A stretch of DNA of 6,471 nt from CAKRPJ01 sp934376955. Lineage in GTDB: Bacteria > Bacillota > Clostridia > Lachnospirales > Lachnospiraceae. Below are positions 1-4,561 of this stretch, in pieces. The position numbers and the translations under genes were made by a program. Each line of letters starts with the position of its first letter. Positions within the stretch are counted from its first letter, which is position 1. Under the pieces are notes generated by a model. It was given only the letters and a program-made list of their open reading frames with translations, searched no databases and was not told the DNA's origin. Location of the stretch: contig CAKRPJ010000078.1 in assembly GCA_934376955.1 (NCBI GenBank), positions 1 through 6,471 on the forward strand, in the 5' to 3' direction.

Positions 1-135
1 TTCCCGGTGAGGAATCCTTTCTTGCTGGAATTACAATACAGATGTAAAAACTGTTTTTTGAGGCGCATTCGGATAACATAGGTTTGAGAAATAAAAGGAA
101 GTCAAGAAGGAGTTTGCACTCCTCCTGATACGAAC
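1..135. other. Left-edge region without a confident gene
   Basis: On the plus strand one frame is open from the window edge to TAG at 79-81 and another to TAA at 45-47 (ending GITIQM); either could be the 3' tail of a convergent gene. On the minus strand two short ATG-led frames run off the edge without a ribosome binding site. None is long enough to identify. Apart from the small hairpin at 108-123, I see no other structure here. Confidence 0.5.
108..123 (-). terminator. Weak candidate terminator downstream of rsfS
   Basis: On the minus strand AGGAGT-GCAA-ACTCCT forms a 6-bp stem with a 4-nt loop, followed by TCTTGACTTCCTTTTATTT. This pyrimidine-rich tail has only an interrupted T-tract. 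It lies downstream of the long hairpin and could complete termination of the rsfS operon. The stem is short, so this is a tentative call. Confidence 0.3.
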
Positions 136-190
136 AAGTCCCCACCCACTGCTTATTGCTTTTTGCAATTGAAGCAGTGGGTGGGGACTT
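136..190. repeat. 19-bp perfect inverted repeat forming a long hairpin
   Basis: AAGTCCCCACCCACTGCTT (136-154) is repeated exactly in reverse complement at 172-190. Inside the 17-nt spacer, ATTGC (155-159) pairs with GCAAT (165-169) around a TTTTT loop, leaving a 2-nt bulge (TG). The whole unit is therefore a 24-bp hairpin of 55 nt. It lies 22 bp after the rsfS stop. Neither strand has a T-tract after the stem, so it is not a canonical intrinsic terminator, although it could end transcripts or protect 3' ends in both directions. The shape also resembles the subterminal palindromes of IS200/IS605-type elements or a small palindromic MITE-like repeat. No transposase is visible in the window to decide. 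Confidence 0.8.
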
Positions 191-212
191 ACTTGATTCG
201 GTTAAACAAATA

Positions 213-569
213 CTACTGCAGCTCGTCTACCGACGCCACGATCTTACCGTCCTGCCATATCCTCTCAAGATCATAGAAAAGACGATCCTCTTTAGAAAAT
301 ACATGTACGATTATATCGCCGTAATCCATCAGTATCCATGTGGAGCTTAAGCTGCCCTCTTTCTGGTGGCATTCGTATCCGGCTTTAAAAAGCTGTTCCT
401 CAACGTTGTCAACGAGAGCCTGAGCCTGATTGGCATTCGATGCAGATGCAATCACAAAGTAATCTGCAATTACAGTTACATCCTTAATGTCAATGATTTT
501 TATGTCTTCTCCTTTTTTCTCCTCCAAAGCTGCGACTGCGAGCCGTACCATATCTTTTGACTGGTTCAT
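213..569 (-). CDS. rsfS: Ribosomal silencing factor RsfS
   Basis: Binds L14 on the 50S subunit and blocks 30S joining, which lowers translation in stationary phase or starvation; formerly YbeB/Iojap. The 118-residue product matches the family: DIKDVTVIADYFVIASASN at 27-45, NANQAQALVDNVEEQL at 45-60 and the C-terminal core DYGDIIVHVFSKEDRLFYDL at 82-101 followed by ERIW. The ATG at 569 follows GGAGG (583-579) with 9-nt spacing. Its first 80 nt overlap the out-of-frame 3' end of yqeK, so translation is probably coupled. It is the last gene of the operon visible here and ends in TAG at 213-215, 23 bp before a long hairpin. Confidence 0.96.
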   Translation of the reverse strand: MNQSKDMVRLAVAALEEKKGEDIKIIDIKDVTVIADYFVIASASNANQAQALVDNVEEQLFKAGYECHQKEGSLSSTWILMDYGDIIVHVFSKEDRLFYDLERIWQDGKIVASVDELQ

Positions 570-1170
570 CCTTAACGTCCTCCTTTTGCCTGTTTCTTTC
601 CACTACTGTTTTCATATCGTCCCGGGCAGCCTGTGTTAAAGGATCAATGGGACAATTTTTTGACTTCAGATAATTTAAGACACTATCCATGATCGAGAGG
701 CATGCCTGATCAAGGTCAATAAATGATAGCCGCCGCATTTCCGGAAGATCCTCTGCTTTATCGCGGCGCGGTTCAATATAATCGGCCACATAGAGGATCT
801 TATCGAGAAGGGTCATTCCCGTTCTTCCGGTCGTATGACAGCGTATAGCATCGGCAATCTCCTCATCCTCGATCCCATACTTTTCCTTTGCCATCCATGC
901 ACCGAGCTTTGCATGCAGCAGAGATGGATCCGTATATTCGCTATCCGTGATATCGATCCCCTTCCGCTTACATTTTTCTAACATCGTCGCGTTGTCATAG
1001 CGCTTTGCACAGTCATGGAGGAGACCGGCGAGCTCCGCCTTATCCAGATCATAGCCATACCGCATGGCAAGTGCCTGACAGGTATAAGAGACCCCCAGCG
1101 TGTGTTCAAAGCGCAGGGGATCCAGCTTCTTTTTCAAACGTTTTCTGATTTCAATTACTCGATTATCCAT
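490..1170 (-). CDS. yqeK: YqeK family HD-domain phosphohydrolase (symmetrical Ap4A hydrolase family) with extended C-terminus
   Basis: YqeK-family HD-domain proteins hydrolyse diadenosine tetraphosphate, an alarmone-like dinucleotide. The metal ligands are visible: H23 in RFEHTLGV, H52-D53 in LLHDCAK, H86 in LLHAKLG, H112 in IRCHTTG and D130 in YVADYIEP. The product is 226 residues, against 186 for Bacillus subtilis YqeK. The excess is a basic tail (RYGTARSRSFGGEKRRRHK) encoded by the last 80 nt, which lie inside rsfS in another frame. In the third frame a TAA sits at 574-572, just before the rsfS start, so a single indel in yqeK would restore a normal end. The ATG at 1170 gives the usual N-terminus, but the nearest SD-like AGAGGTG is about 16 nt upstream. 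A 9-codon ATG frame (1184-1155) lies in between; I consider it spurious. Confidence 0.94.
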   Translation of the reverse strand: MDNRVIEIRKRLKKKLDPLRFEHTLGVSYTCQALAMRYGYDLDKAELAGLLHDCAKRYDNATMLEKCKRKGIDITDSEYTDPSLLHAKLGAWMAKEKYGIEDEEIADAIRCHTTGRTGMTLLDKILYVADYIEPRRDKAEDLPEMRRLSFIDLDQACLSIMDSVLNYLKSKNCPIDPLTQAARDDMKTVVERNRQKEDVKDEPVKRYGTARSRSFGGEKRRRHKNH

Positions 1171-1205
1171 ATTGATTCTGTCATTACACCTCTGAAGTCT
1201 TTTTA

Positions 1206-1811
1206 TTATCGATAAAGTTCATGTTCAACAATATACTCTGCAACCTTTTTCGGGACATCGTGGCTGATGTCCTTTCTCGCTCTTACTTTATCACGGATAT
1301 CTGCTGATGCGACATCGATGATCTCATTGTGCAGGACTTGGATATCAGCACCGTAAGCGCCCTTAAGATAGTGGATCTGCTGCTCAAAGGTGCGTTCAGC
1401 GGTCTCATATCTCCGTCCGGATACCAGCAGAGAGGCCAACGCCATTACCTTCTCCGGATGATACCATTTTTCGATCTGAAAAAGAGAATCTGCGCCGATG
1501 ATAAAGTAAAATTTAACATCGGGATATTCTTTTTTTAACAGCTCAAGGGTGTGAGCTGTATAGGTGTTTCCTTCACGCCCCAGTTCAAACTCGGATACAC
1601 AAAATCCGGGGATCCCATCAACAGCCAGATAGAGCATATTCAGCCGATCGCGGCTGTCTGTGATGGCATGATCCTTTTTATGAGGCGGAATATGGGAGGG
1701 CATATACCAGATCTCATCAAGCTTGTATTCGGTATAGGCCTGCTGCCCCAGAAGAATATGTCCGTTATGGACGGGATCAAATGTACCGCCCATGATACCT
1801 ATCCGTTTCAT
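1206..1811 (-). CDS. nadD: Nicotinate-nucleotide adenylyltransferase
   Basis: Transfers AMP from ATP to nicotinate mononucleotide to make deamido-NAD, an essential cytosolic step of NAD synthesis. The 201-residue product is of normal length. The nucleotidyltransferase motif GGTFDPVHNGH lies at 8-18, with the ATP-contacting H15 and H18. PSHIPPHK is at 38-45 and IIGADSL at 104-110. The second ATP motif is SADIR at 169-173, a variant of the more usual SSTxIR form. The ATG at 1811 follows GGAG by 6 nt, and a small hairpin sits directly upstream of that site. yhbY lies 33 bp upstream and yqeK 35 bp downstream; the nadD-yqeK-rsfS order is widely conserved in Firmicutes. Confidence 0.97.
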   Translation of the reverse strand: MKRIGIMGGTFDPVHNGHILLGQQAYTEYKLDEIWYMPSHIPPHKKDHAITDSRDRLNMLYLAVDGIPGFCVSEFELGREGNTYTAHTLELLKKEYPDVKFYFIIGADSLFQIEKWYHPEKVMALASLLVSGRRYETAERTFEQQIHYLKGAYGADIQVLHNEIIDVASADIRDKVRARKDISHDVPKKVAEYIVEHELYR

Positions 1812-1822
1812 GGAAAACTCCT

Positions 1823-1842
1823 TTTTTCCGGTTACGGAAAAA
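1823..1842 (-). promoter_or_regulatory. Hairpin abutting the nadD ribosome binding site
   Basis: In the yhbY-nadD gap, TTTTTCCG and CGGAAAAA form a perfect 8-bp stem with a 4-nt loop (TAAC on the minus strand). The A-rich 3' arm runs to within one base of the nadD Shine-Dalgarno GGAG (1821-1818). Folding would crowd ribosome access to nadD. The stem is AT-rich (three G-C pairs) and may be marginally stable. No T-tract follows it on either strand, so it is not a standard terminator. Confidence 0.4.
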
Positions 1843-1844
1843 GC

Positions 1845-2141
1845 TTACTTCGGAAGAATGATCTTTCTGTCCTTTTCTTCTTTTGCCGGTTTATATAAAA
1901 CGATCATTTTGCCGATCACCTGAACGACCTGAGAATGGGTACGCTCAGAAAGGATCGCGGCAAGTTCCTTTCCGTCATCCGCACAGTTTTTTAATACGTG
2001 GATCTTGATCAATTCTCTTGCCTCGAGGGCTTCGCTGACGGACTGTGTCAGCTCCGGTGTGAGGCTCGATTTTCCGATCTGAAGGATCGGATCCATGGTC
2101 ATTGCAAGACCCTTCAGATAAGCTCTCTGCTTGCTTGTCAT
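1845..2141 (-). CDS. yhbY: Ribosome assembly RNA-binding protein YhbY (CRM domain)
   Basis: A small protein made of a single CRM (KH-like) RNA-binding domain, associated with pre-50S particles; the Bacillus homologue is YqeI. The 98 residues start MTSKQRAYLKGLAMTMDPIL. They contain the family loop QIGKSSLT at 21-28 (corresponding to the GxxG-type RNA contact), the helix-strand ARELIKIHVL at 41-50 and VIGKMIVLYK at 75-84. A short charged tail (KEEKDRK) follows. The ATG at 2141 is preceded by AAGGAG (2153-2148), which overlaps the obgE stop codon, so translation is coupled to obgE. Nothing is missing for the family. Confidence 0.95.
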   Translation of the reverse strand: MTSKQRAYLKGLAMTMDPILQIGKSSLTPELTQSVSEALEARELIKIHVLKNCADDGKELAAILSERTHSQVVQVIGKMIVLYKPAKEEKDRKIILPK

Positions 2142-2151
2142 ATAATTCTCC

Positions 2152-3435
2152 TTATTTATAATAATCGAATTCCAATCCGTACATCCGCACGGTATCTCCT
2201 TCGTTTATGCCTGCCTGTTCCAGATCCTTTAAAATTCCGCTCTGCTTCAGGAATTTCTGGAAGAAATCAAATCCTTTTTCGGAATCCAGATTCGTGTATC
2301 CAAGCATTTTTTCGATCCTCGGCCCCTCAACAACGTAAGCACCGTCATCTGCACGGGATACCGTATAGGGAAGATTCTGATCGGACTGATACAGGACATC
2401 AAATTCCTTTTCAAAAATTTTCGGGGTTCTGTCAACGGTTTTCAGCACTTCAAAAAGGTGGTATAAGAGTTCGTTAACGCCTTCGCCGCTGACTGCTGAA
2501 ATTCCGAATACCGGAATTCCCTGAGGTTCAAACTCATCCTTGAGCTTTTTAAGGGGATCCTGTCCTTCCTCATAGACAGCATCCAGCTTATTTGCCGCGA
2601 TCACCTGCGGAAGCTTGAGAAGTTTTGGATTATAGGTAGATAATTCATTCATGATCGTATGAATATCTTCGATGGGATCACGTCCCTCCACAGAGGCAGC
2701 GTCGACTACATGCAAAAGCACTTTAGTACGCTCAATGTGGCGAAGAAATTCATGTCCGAGCCCGGCTCCTTCGGAGGCGCCCTCTATAAGACCCGGGATA
2801 TCTGCCATCACAAAGCTGGAGCCCTCTCCAAGGTCAACAACTCCGAGATGGGGATTTAAGGTCGTGAAATGATAATTGGCGATCTTAGGACGGGCATTGG
2901 AAACACGGGATAATAAGGTTGATTTTCCTACATTCGGAAAACCGACGAGCCCGACATCTGCTAAAACCTTAAGCTCCAGCTGTACCCAAAGCTCCTGTCC
3001 GGGCTGTCCGGGCTGAGCGTATTTCGGTACCTGCATGGTGGAGGTCGCAAAATGCATATTTCCGAGTCCACCTTTACCGCCCTTTAAAATGATCTCTCTG
3101 CGATTATCTCCGGACATGTCAGTGATGACCTTTCCTGATTCCATGTCCTTAACTACGGTTCCCTCCGGGACTTTCACGATGAGGTCACTTCCGTTGGCAC
3201 CATGACACCGGCGTTTTCCGCCTTCTTCTCCGCTCTGTGCAACATATTTCCGCACATGCCTGAAATCGACAAGGGTATTAAGGCCACTGTCTACTTCAAA
3301 AATAATATCCCCGCCGTTGCCGCCGTCACCGCCATCCGGACCACCGTTGGGAACATAAAGCTCTCTGCGGAAGCTTACATGGCCGTTGCCGCCGTTACCT
3401 GATTTAATAAAAACTTTCGCACTGTCTGTAAACAT
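2152..3435 (-). CDS. obgE: GTPase Obg/ObgE (CgtA)
   Basis: An essential GTPase that binds the 50S subunit and takes part in late ribosome assembly and the stringent response. The 427-residue product has the normal three domains. Residues 1 to about 158 form the glycine-rich Obg fold (KSGNGGNGHVSFRRE and GGPDGGDGGNGG near the start). The G domain follows, with G1 GFPNVGKST at 165-173, switch threonines T191-T192, G3 DIPG at 212-215, G4 NKLD at 282-285 and G5 SAVS at 313-316. The C-terminal OCT domain spans roughly 345-427. All GTP-binding motifs are intact. The ATG at 3435 is preceded by AAAGGA about 11 nt upstream. No clear promoter is visible between the rpmA hairpin and this start, so expression probably depends on read-through. 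yhbY follows after 10 bp. Confidence 0.98.
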   Translation of the reverse strand: MFTDSAKVFIKSGNGGNGHVSFRRELYVPNGGPDGGDGGNGGDIIFEVDSGLNTLVDFRHVRKYVAQSGEEGGKRRCHGANGSDLIVKVPEGTVVKDMESGKVITDMSGDNRREIILKGGKGGLGNMHFATSTMQVPKYAQPGQPGQELWVQLELKVLADVGLVGFPNVGKSTLLSRVSNARPKIANYHFTTLNPHLGVVDLGEGSSFVMADIPGLIEGASEGAGLGHEFLRHIERTKVLLHVVDAASVEGRDPIEDIHTIMNELSTYNPKLLKLPQVIAANKLDAVYEEGQDPLKKLKDEFEPQGIPVFGISAVSGEGVNELLYHLFEVLKTVDRTPKIFEKEFDVLYQSDQNLPYTVSRADDGAYVVEGPRIEKMLGYTNLDSEKGFDFFQKFLKQSGILKDLEQAGINEGDTVRMYGLEFDYYK

Positions 3436-3469
3436 GGTTCATCCGGTCCTTTCTTTATGTCTGGATTCT

Positions 3470-3502
3470 AAAAGAGCCCCATACCTTAAGTATGGAGCTC
3501 TT
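3470..3502 (-). terminator. Terminator-like hairpin between rpmA and obgE
   Basis: On the minus strand, AAGAGCTCCATAC (3502-3490) pairs with GTATGGGGCTCTT (3484-3472): 13 base pairs with one G-T wobble and a 5-nt loop. The run of four T at 3473-3470 forms the end of the stem and just past it. The hairpin begins 4 nt after the rpmA stop codon. The T-tract is short, so termination is probably partial. That would give high L21-Prp-L27 expression and lower read-through into obgE. An mRNA-stabilising 3' hairpin is the alternative. Confidence 0.65.
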
Positions 3503-3506
3503 ACTA

Positions 3507-3797
3507 TTATTCGTTGATTGCCTTCGGATATACAGAAACCTGCTTTTTGTCTCTGCCTTTTCTCTCGAATTTAACAACGCCGTCAACCATTGCGAATAAT
3601 GTATCATCACCGCCGCGGCCAACATTAAGACCCGGATGGATCTTTGTTCCACGCTGTCTGTAAAGAATATTTCCGGCTAAAACGAACTGTCCGTCTGCTC
3701 TCTTTGCTCCAAGACGCTTGGATTCGGAATCTCTACCGTTCTTGGTAGAACCAACACCTTTCTTATGAGCAAATAACTGAAGGTTCATCTTAAACAT
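3507..3797 (-). CDS. rpmA: 50S ribosomal protein L27 (bL27) with Prp-cleavable extension
   Basis: A large-subunit protein whose mature N-terminus reaches the peptidyl transferase centre. The 96-residue precursor begins MFKMNLQLFAHKKG. The first nine residues match the extension that Prp removes (MLKLNLQFF in S. aureus), so the mature protein should start at A10 as AHKKGVGSTKNGRDSESKR. Other family stretches are ADGQFVLAGNILYRQRGTK and HPGLNVGRGGDDTLFA. The start ATG at 3797 follows AGGGAGGTG (3814-3806), which overlaps the prp stop codon. A later ATG at codon 4 is less likely because it would cut the Prp recognition sequence. The gene is followed by a terminator-like hairpin. Confidence 0.98.
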   Translation of the reverse strand: MFKMNLQLFAHKKGVGSTKNGRDSESKRLGAKRADGQFVLAGNILYRQRGTKIHPGLNVGRGGDDTLFAMVDGVVKFERKGRDKKQVSVYPKAINE

Positions 3798-3802
3798 ATC
3801 GG

Positions 3803-4132
3803 TTACACCTCCCTGAATCGAAAATTGATATATTCTGCTCCGAATTCATCCCGGACACTTTCCAATCCGAGAATCAGGGATTTCATAAGGAGCTGCGACT
3901 CAGGACTTATGGAATCCGGGAAGGAAAAGGAAAATTCTCCTCCATCCTCCGAGACACTTCCTTCAAAATGGTCGTCAGTAAACGACTCAACGGAATTTGC
4001 CATGTTGAGAGCCAATACAGAAACAGCAGAGCAAATAATATCCTGTCCGTATTCTGCATAGCCAGCATGACCTTTGATCTCGATCCCTCTGACTTCTTTG
4101 TCCTTATCGCGTAGGATTTCTACATGAATCAT
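3803..4132 (-). CDS. prp: Ribosomal-processing cysteine protease Prp
   Basis: Prp (formerly YsxB) removes the N-terminal extension of ribosomal protein L27 in Firmicutes and some relatives. The 109-residue product keeps the catalytic pair at the same positions as the Staphylococcus aureus enzyme: H22 in KGHAGYAEYG and C34 in DIICSAVSVL. The gene sits between rplU and rpmA, with its substrate encoded directly downstream. The start ATG (4130-4132) is 3 nt after the rplU stop. No good Shine-Dalgarno is visible before it, so translation probably depends on ribosomes finishing rplU. This could keep the protease below the level of the two ribosomal proteins. The rpmA ribosome binding site lies inside the end of this gene. 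Confidence 0.96.
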   Translation of the reverse strand: MIHVEILRDKDKEVRGIEIKGHAGYAEYGQDIICSAVSVLALNMANSVESFTDDHFEGSVSEDGGEFSFSFPDSISPESQLLMKSLILGLESVRDEFGAEYINFRFREV

Positions 4133-4135
4133 AAA

Positions 4136-4444
4136 TTAAGCGTTGATCTTTTCAATCTTAACCTGAGTATAAAGCTGTCTGTGGCCATTCTTCTTATGAT
4201 AGCCAGATTTGCGCTTATACTTGTAAACGATAACTTTCTTGCCCTTGCCAACCTTCTCTACTGTTGCAGATACAGTTGCACCTTCTACTGTCGGGCATCC
4301 GATTGTAAGCTCTCCGTTGTTTACAGCAAGAACCTGATCGAAGGTTACTGCGGAACCAACTTCTGCATCAATTCTTTCGATCTTAATGCTGTCGCCCTCG
4401 GCTACTCTATACTGCTTACCACCTGTTGCAATAATCGCGTACAT
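4136..4444 (-). CDS. rplU: 50S ribosomal protein L21 (bL21)
   Basis: A structural protein of the large ribosomal subunit that binds 23S rRNA. The 102-residue length matches the family. It opens MYAIIATGGKQYRVAEGD and has the highly basic rRNA-binding region KVIVYKYKRKSGYHKKNGHR near residues 71-90, then QLYTQVKIEKI at the end. The ATG at 4444 follows AGGAGG by 6 nt. It is the first full-size gene after a near-consensus promoter. The next gene, prp, starts 3 nt after its stop. The rplU-prp-rpmA order is the standard Firmicutes arrangement. Confidence 0.98.
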   Translation of the reverse strand: MYAIIATGGKQYRVAEGDSIKIERIDAEVGSAVTFDQVLAVNNGELTIGCPTVEGATVSATVEKVGKGKKVIVYKYKRKSGYHKKNGHRQLYTQVKIEKINA

Positions 4445-4520
4445 ATTGCACCTCCTATTATCATTACTCGCCAGCTTCGGTGCGCCTATTTGCTCTTAAA
4501 ACCTCGCTGTGCGGCATACT
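4445..4520 (-). promoter_or_regulatory. Structured 5' leader of rplU (candidate L21 autoregulatory leader) with RBS
   Basis: The predicted untranslated region between the promoter and rplU is about 75 nt. A stem can form between CGC-A-CAGC (4513-4506) and GCTGGCG (4475-4469): 7 base pairs with one bulged A. A short inner helix, GGT (4503-4501) with ACC (4481-4479), is also possible. The leader ends in a strong Shine-Dalgarno, AGGAGG (4456-4451), placed 6 nt before the rplU ATG. Leaders upstream of rplU in Firmicutes are known autoregulatory candidates (the L21 leader family in Rfam), and the position fits. I cannot confirm that this sequence matches that model. Confidence 0.45.
4464..4517 (-). 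CDS. Candidate 17-aa leader peptide (uORF) upstream of rplU
   Basis: An ATG at 4517-4515 opens a 17-codon frame, MPHSEVLRANRRTEAGE, that ends at TAA (4466-4464). The next three in-frame codons are TGA, TAA and TAG, so four stops occur in a row. The predicted transcription start is only 2-3 nt upstream, so translation would be nearly leaderless, and no Shine-Dalgarno can precede it on that transcript. The last stop codon of the run overlaps the rplU Shine-Dalgarno. The first stop is 19 nt before the rplU ATG, so a ribosome terminating here would sit on or next to that site. This geometry suggests translational coupling or occlusion, but chance ORFs of this length are common. Its expression and conservation are unproven. 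Confidence 0.35.
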   Translation of the reverse strand: MPHSEVLRANRRTEAGE

Positions 4521-4525
4521 CTAAC

Positions 4526-4554
4526 ATAATATCATCTGGCTGCCGCTCTGTCAA
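4526..4554 (-). promoter_or_regulatory. Strong sigma-A promoter for rplU-prp-rpmA
   Basis: Read on the minus strand: a perfect -35 box TTGACA (4554-4549), a 17-nt spacer, an extended -10 TG dinucleotide (4534-4533) and a -10 box TATTAT (4531-4526, one mismatch to TATAAT). Transcription is predicted to start near 4520-4519. The promoter lies immediately after the stop codon of rng and drives the ribosomal protein genes. It is close to consensus in every element, as expected for highly expressed ribosomal protein genes. No mapped transcript is available, so the start site is inferred. Confidence 0.85.
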
Positions 4555-4561
4555 CAATTTT

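Noticed and set aside
38..59. A possible plus-strand terminator with a T6 run
   Set aside because: Only a 4-bp ACAG/CTGT stem with a 9-nt loop precedes the T-run, which is too weak to call.
1..81. Plus-strand open frame reading ...YRCKNCFLRRIRIT, considered as the end of a zinc-finger transposase such as TnpB
   Set aside because: Only 26 codons are visible, a single CxxC occurs, and the typical TnpB C-terminal context is absent; it is not identifiable.
136..190. The hairpin as part of a CRISPR array
   Set aside because: There is a single palindromic unit, with no repeated direct repeats or spacers.
1155..1184. A nine-codon ORF (MTESIWIIE) before yqeK that has the better placed SD-like sequence
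   Set aside because: It is very short and overlaps the well supported yqeK N-terminus; the SD-like AGAGGTG is too close for normal initiation at its ATG.
1998..2477. A 159-codon plus-strand frame opposite yhbY and obgE
   Set aside because: It is a shadow of conserved coding sequence on the minus strand, with no ribosome binding site and no family resemblance.
4385..4464. ATG at 4464-4462 opening a 20-codon frame that overlaps the start of rplU
   Set aside because: It has no Shine-Dalgarno, most of it reads rplU out of frame, and nothing suggests coding.
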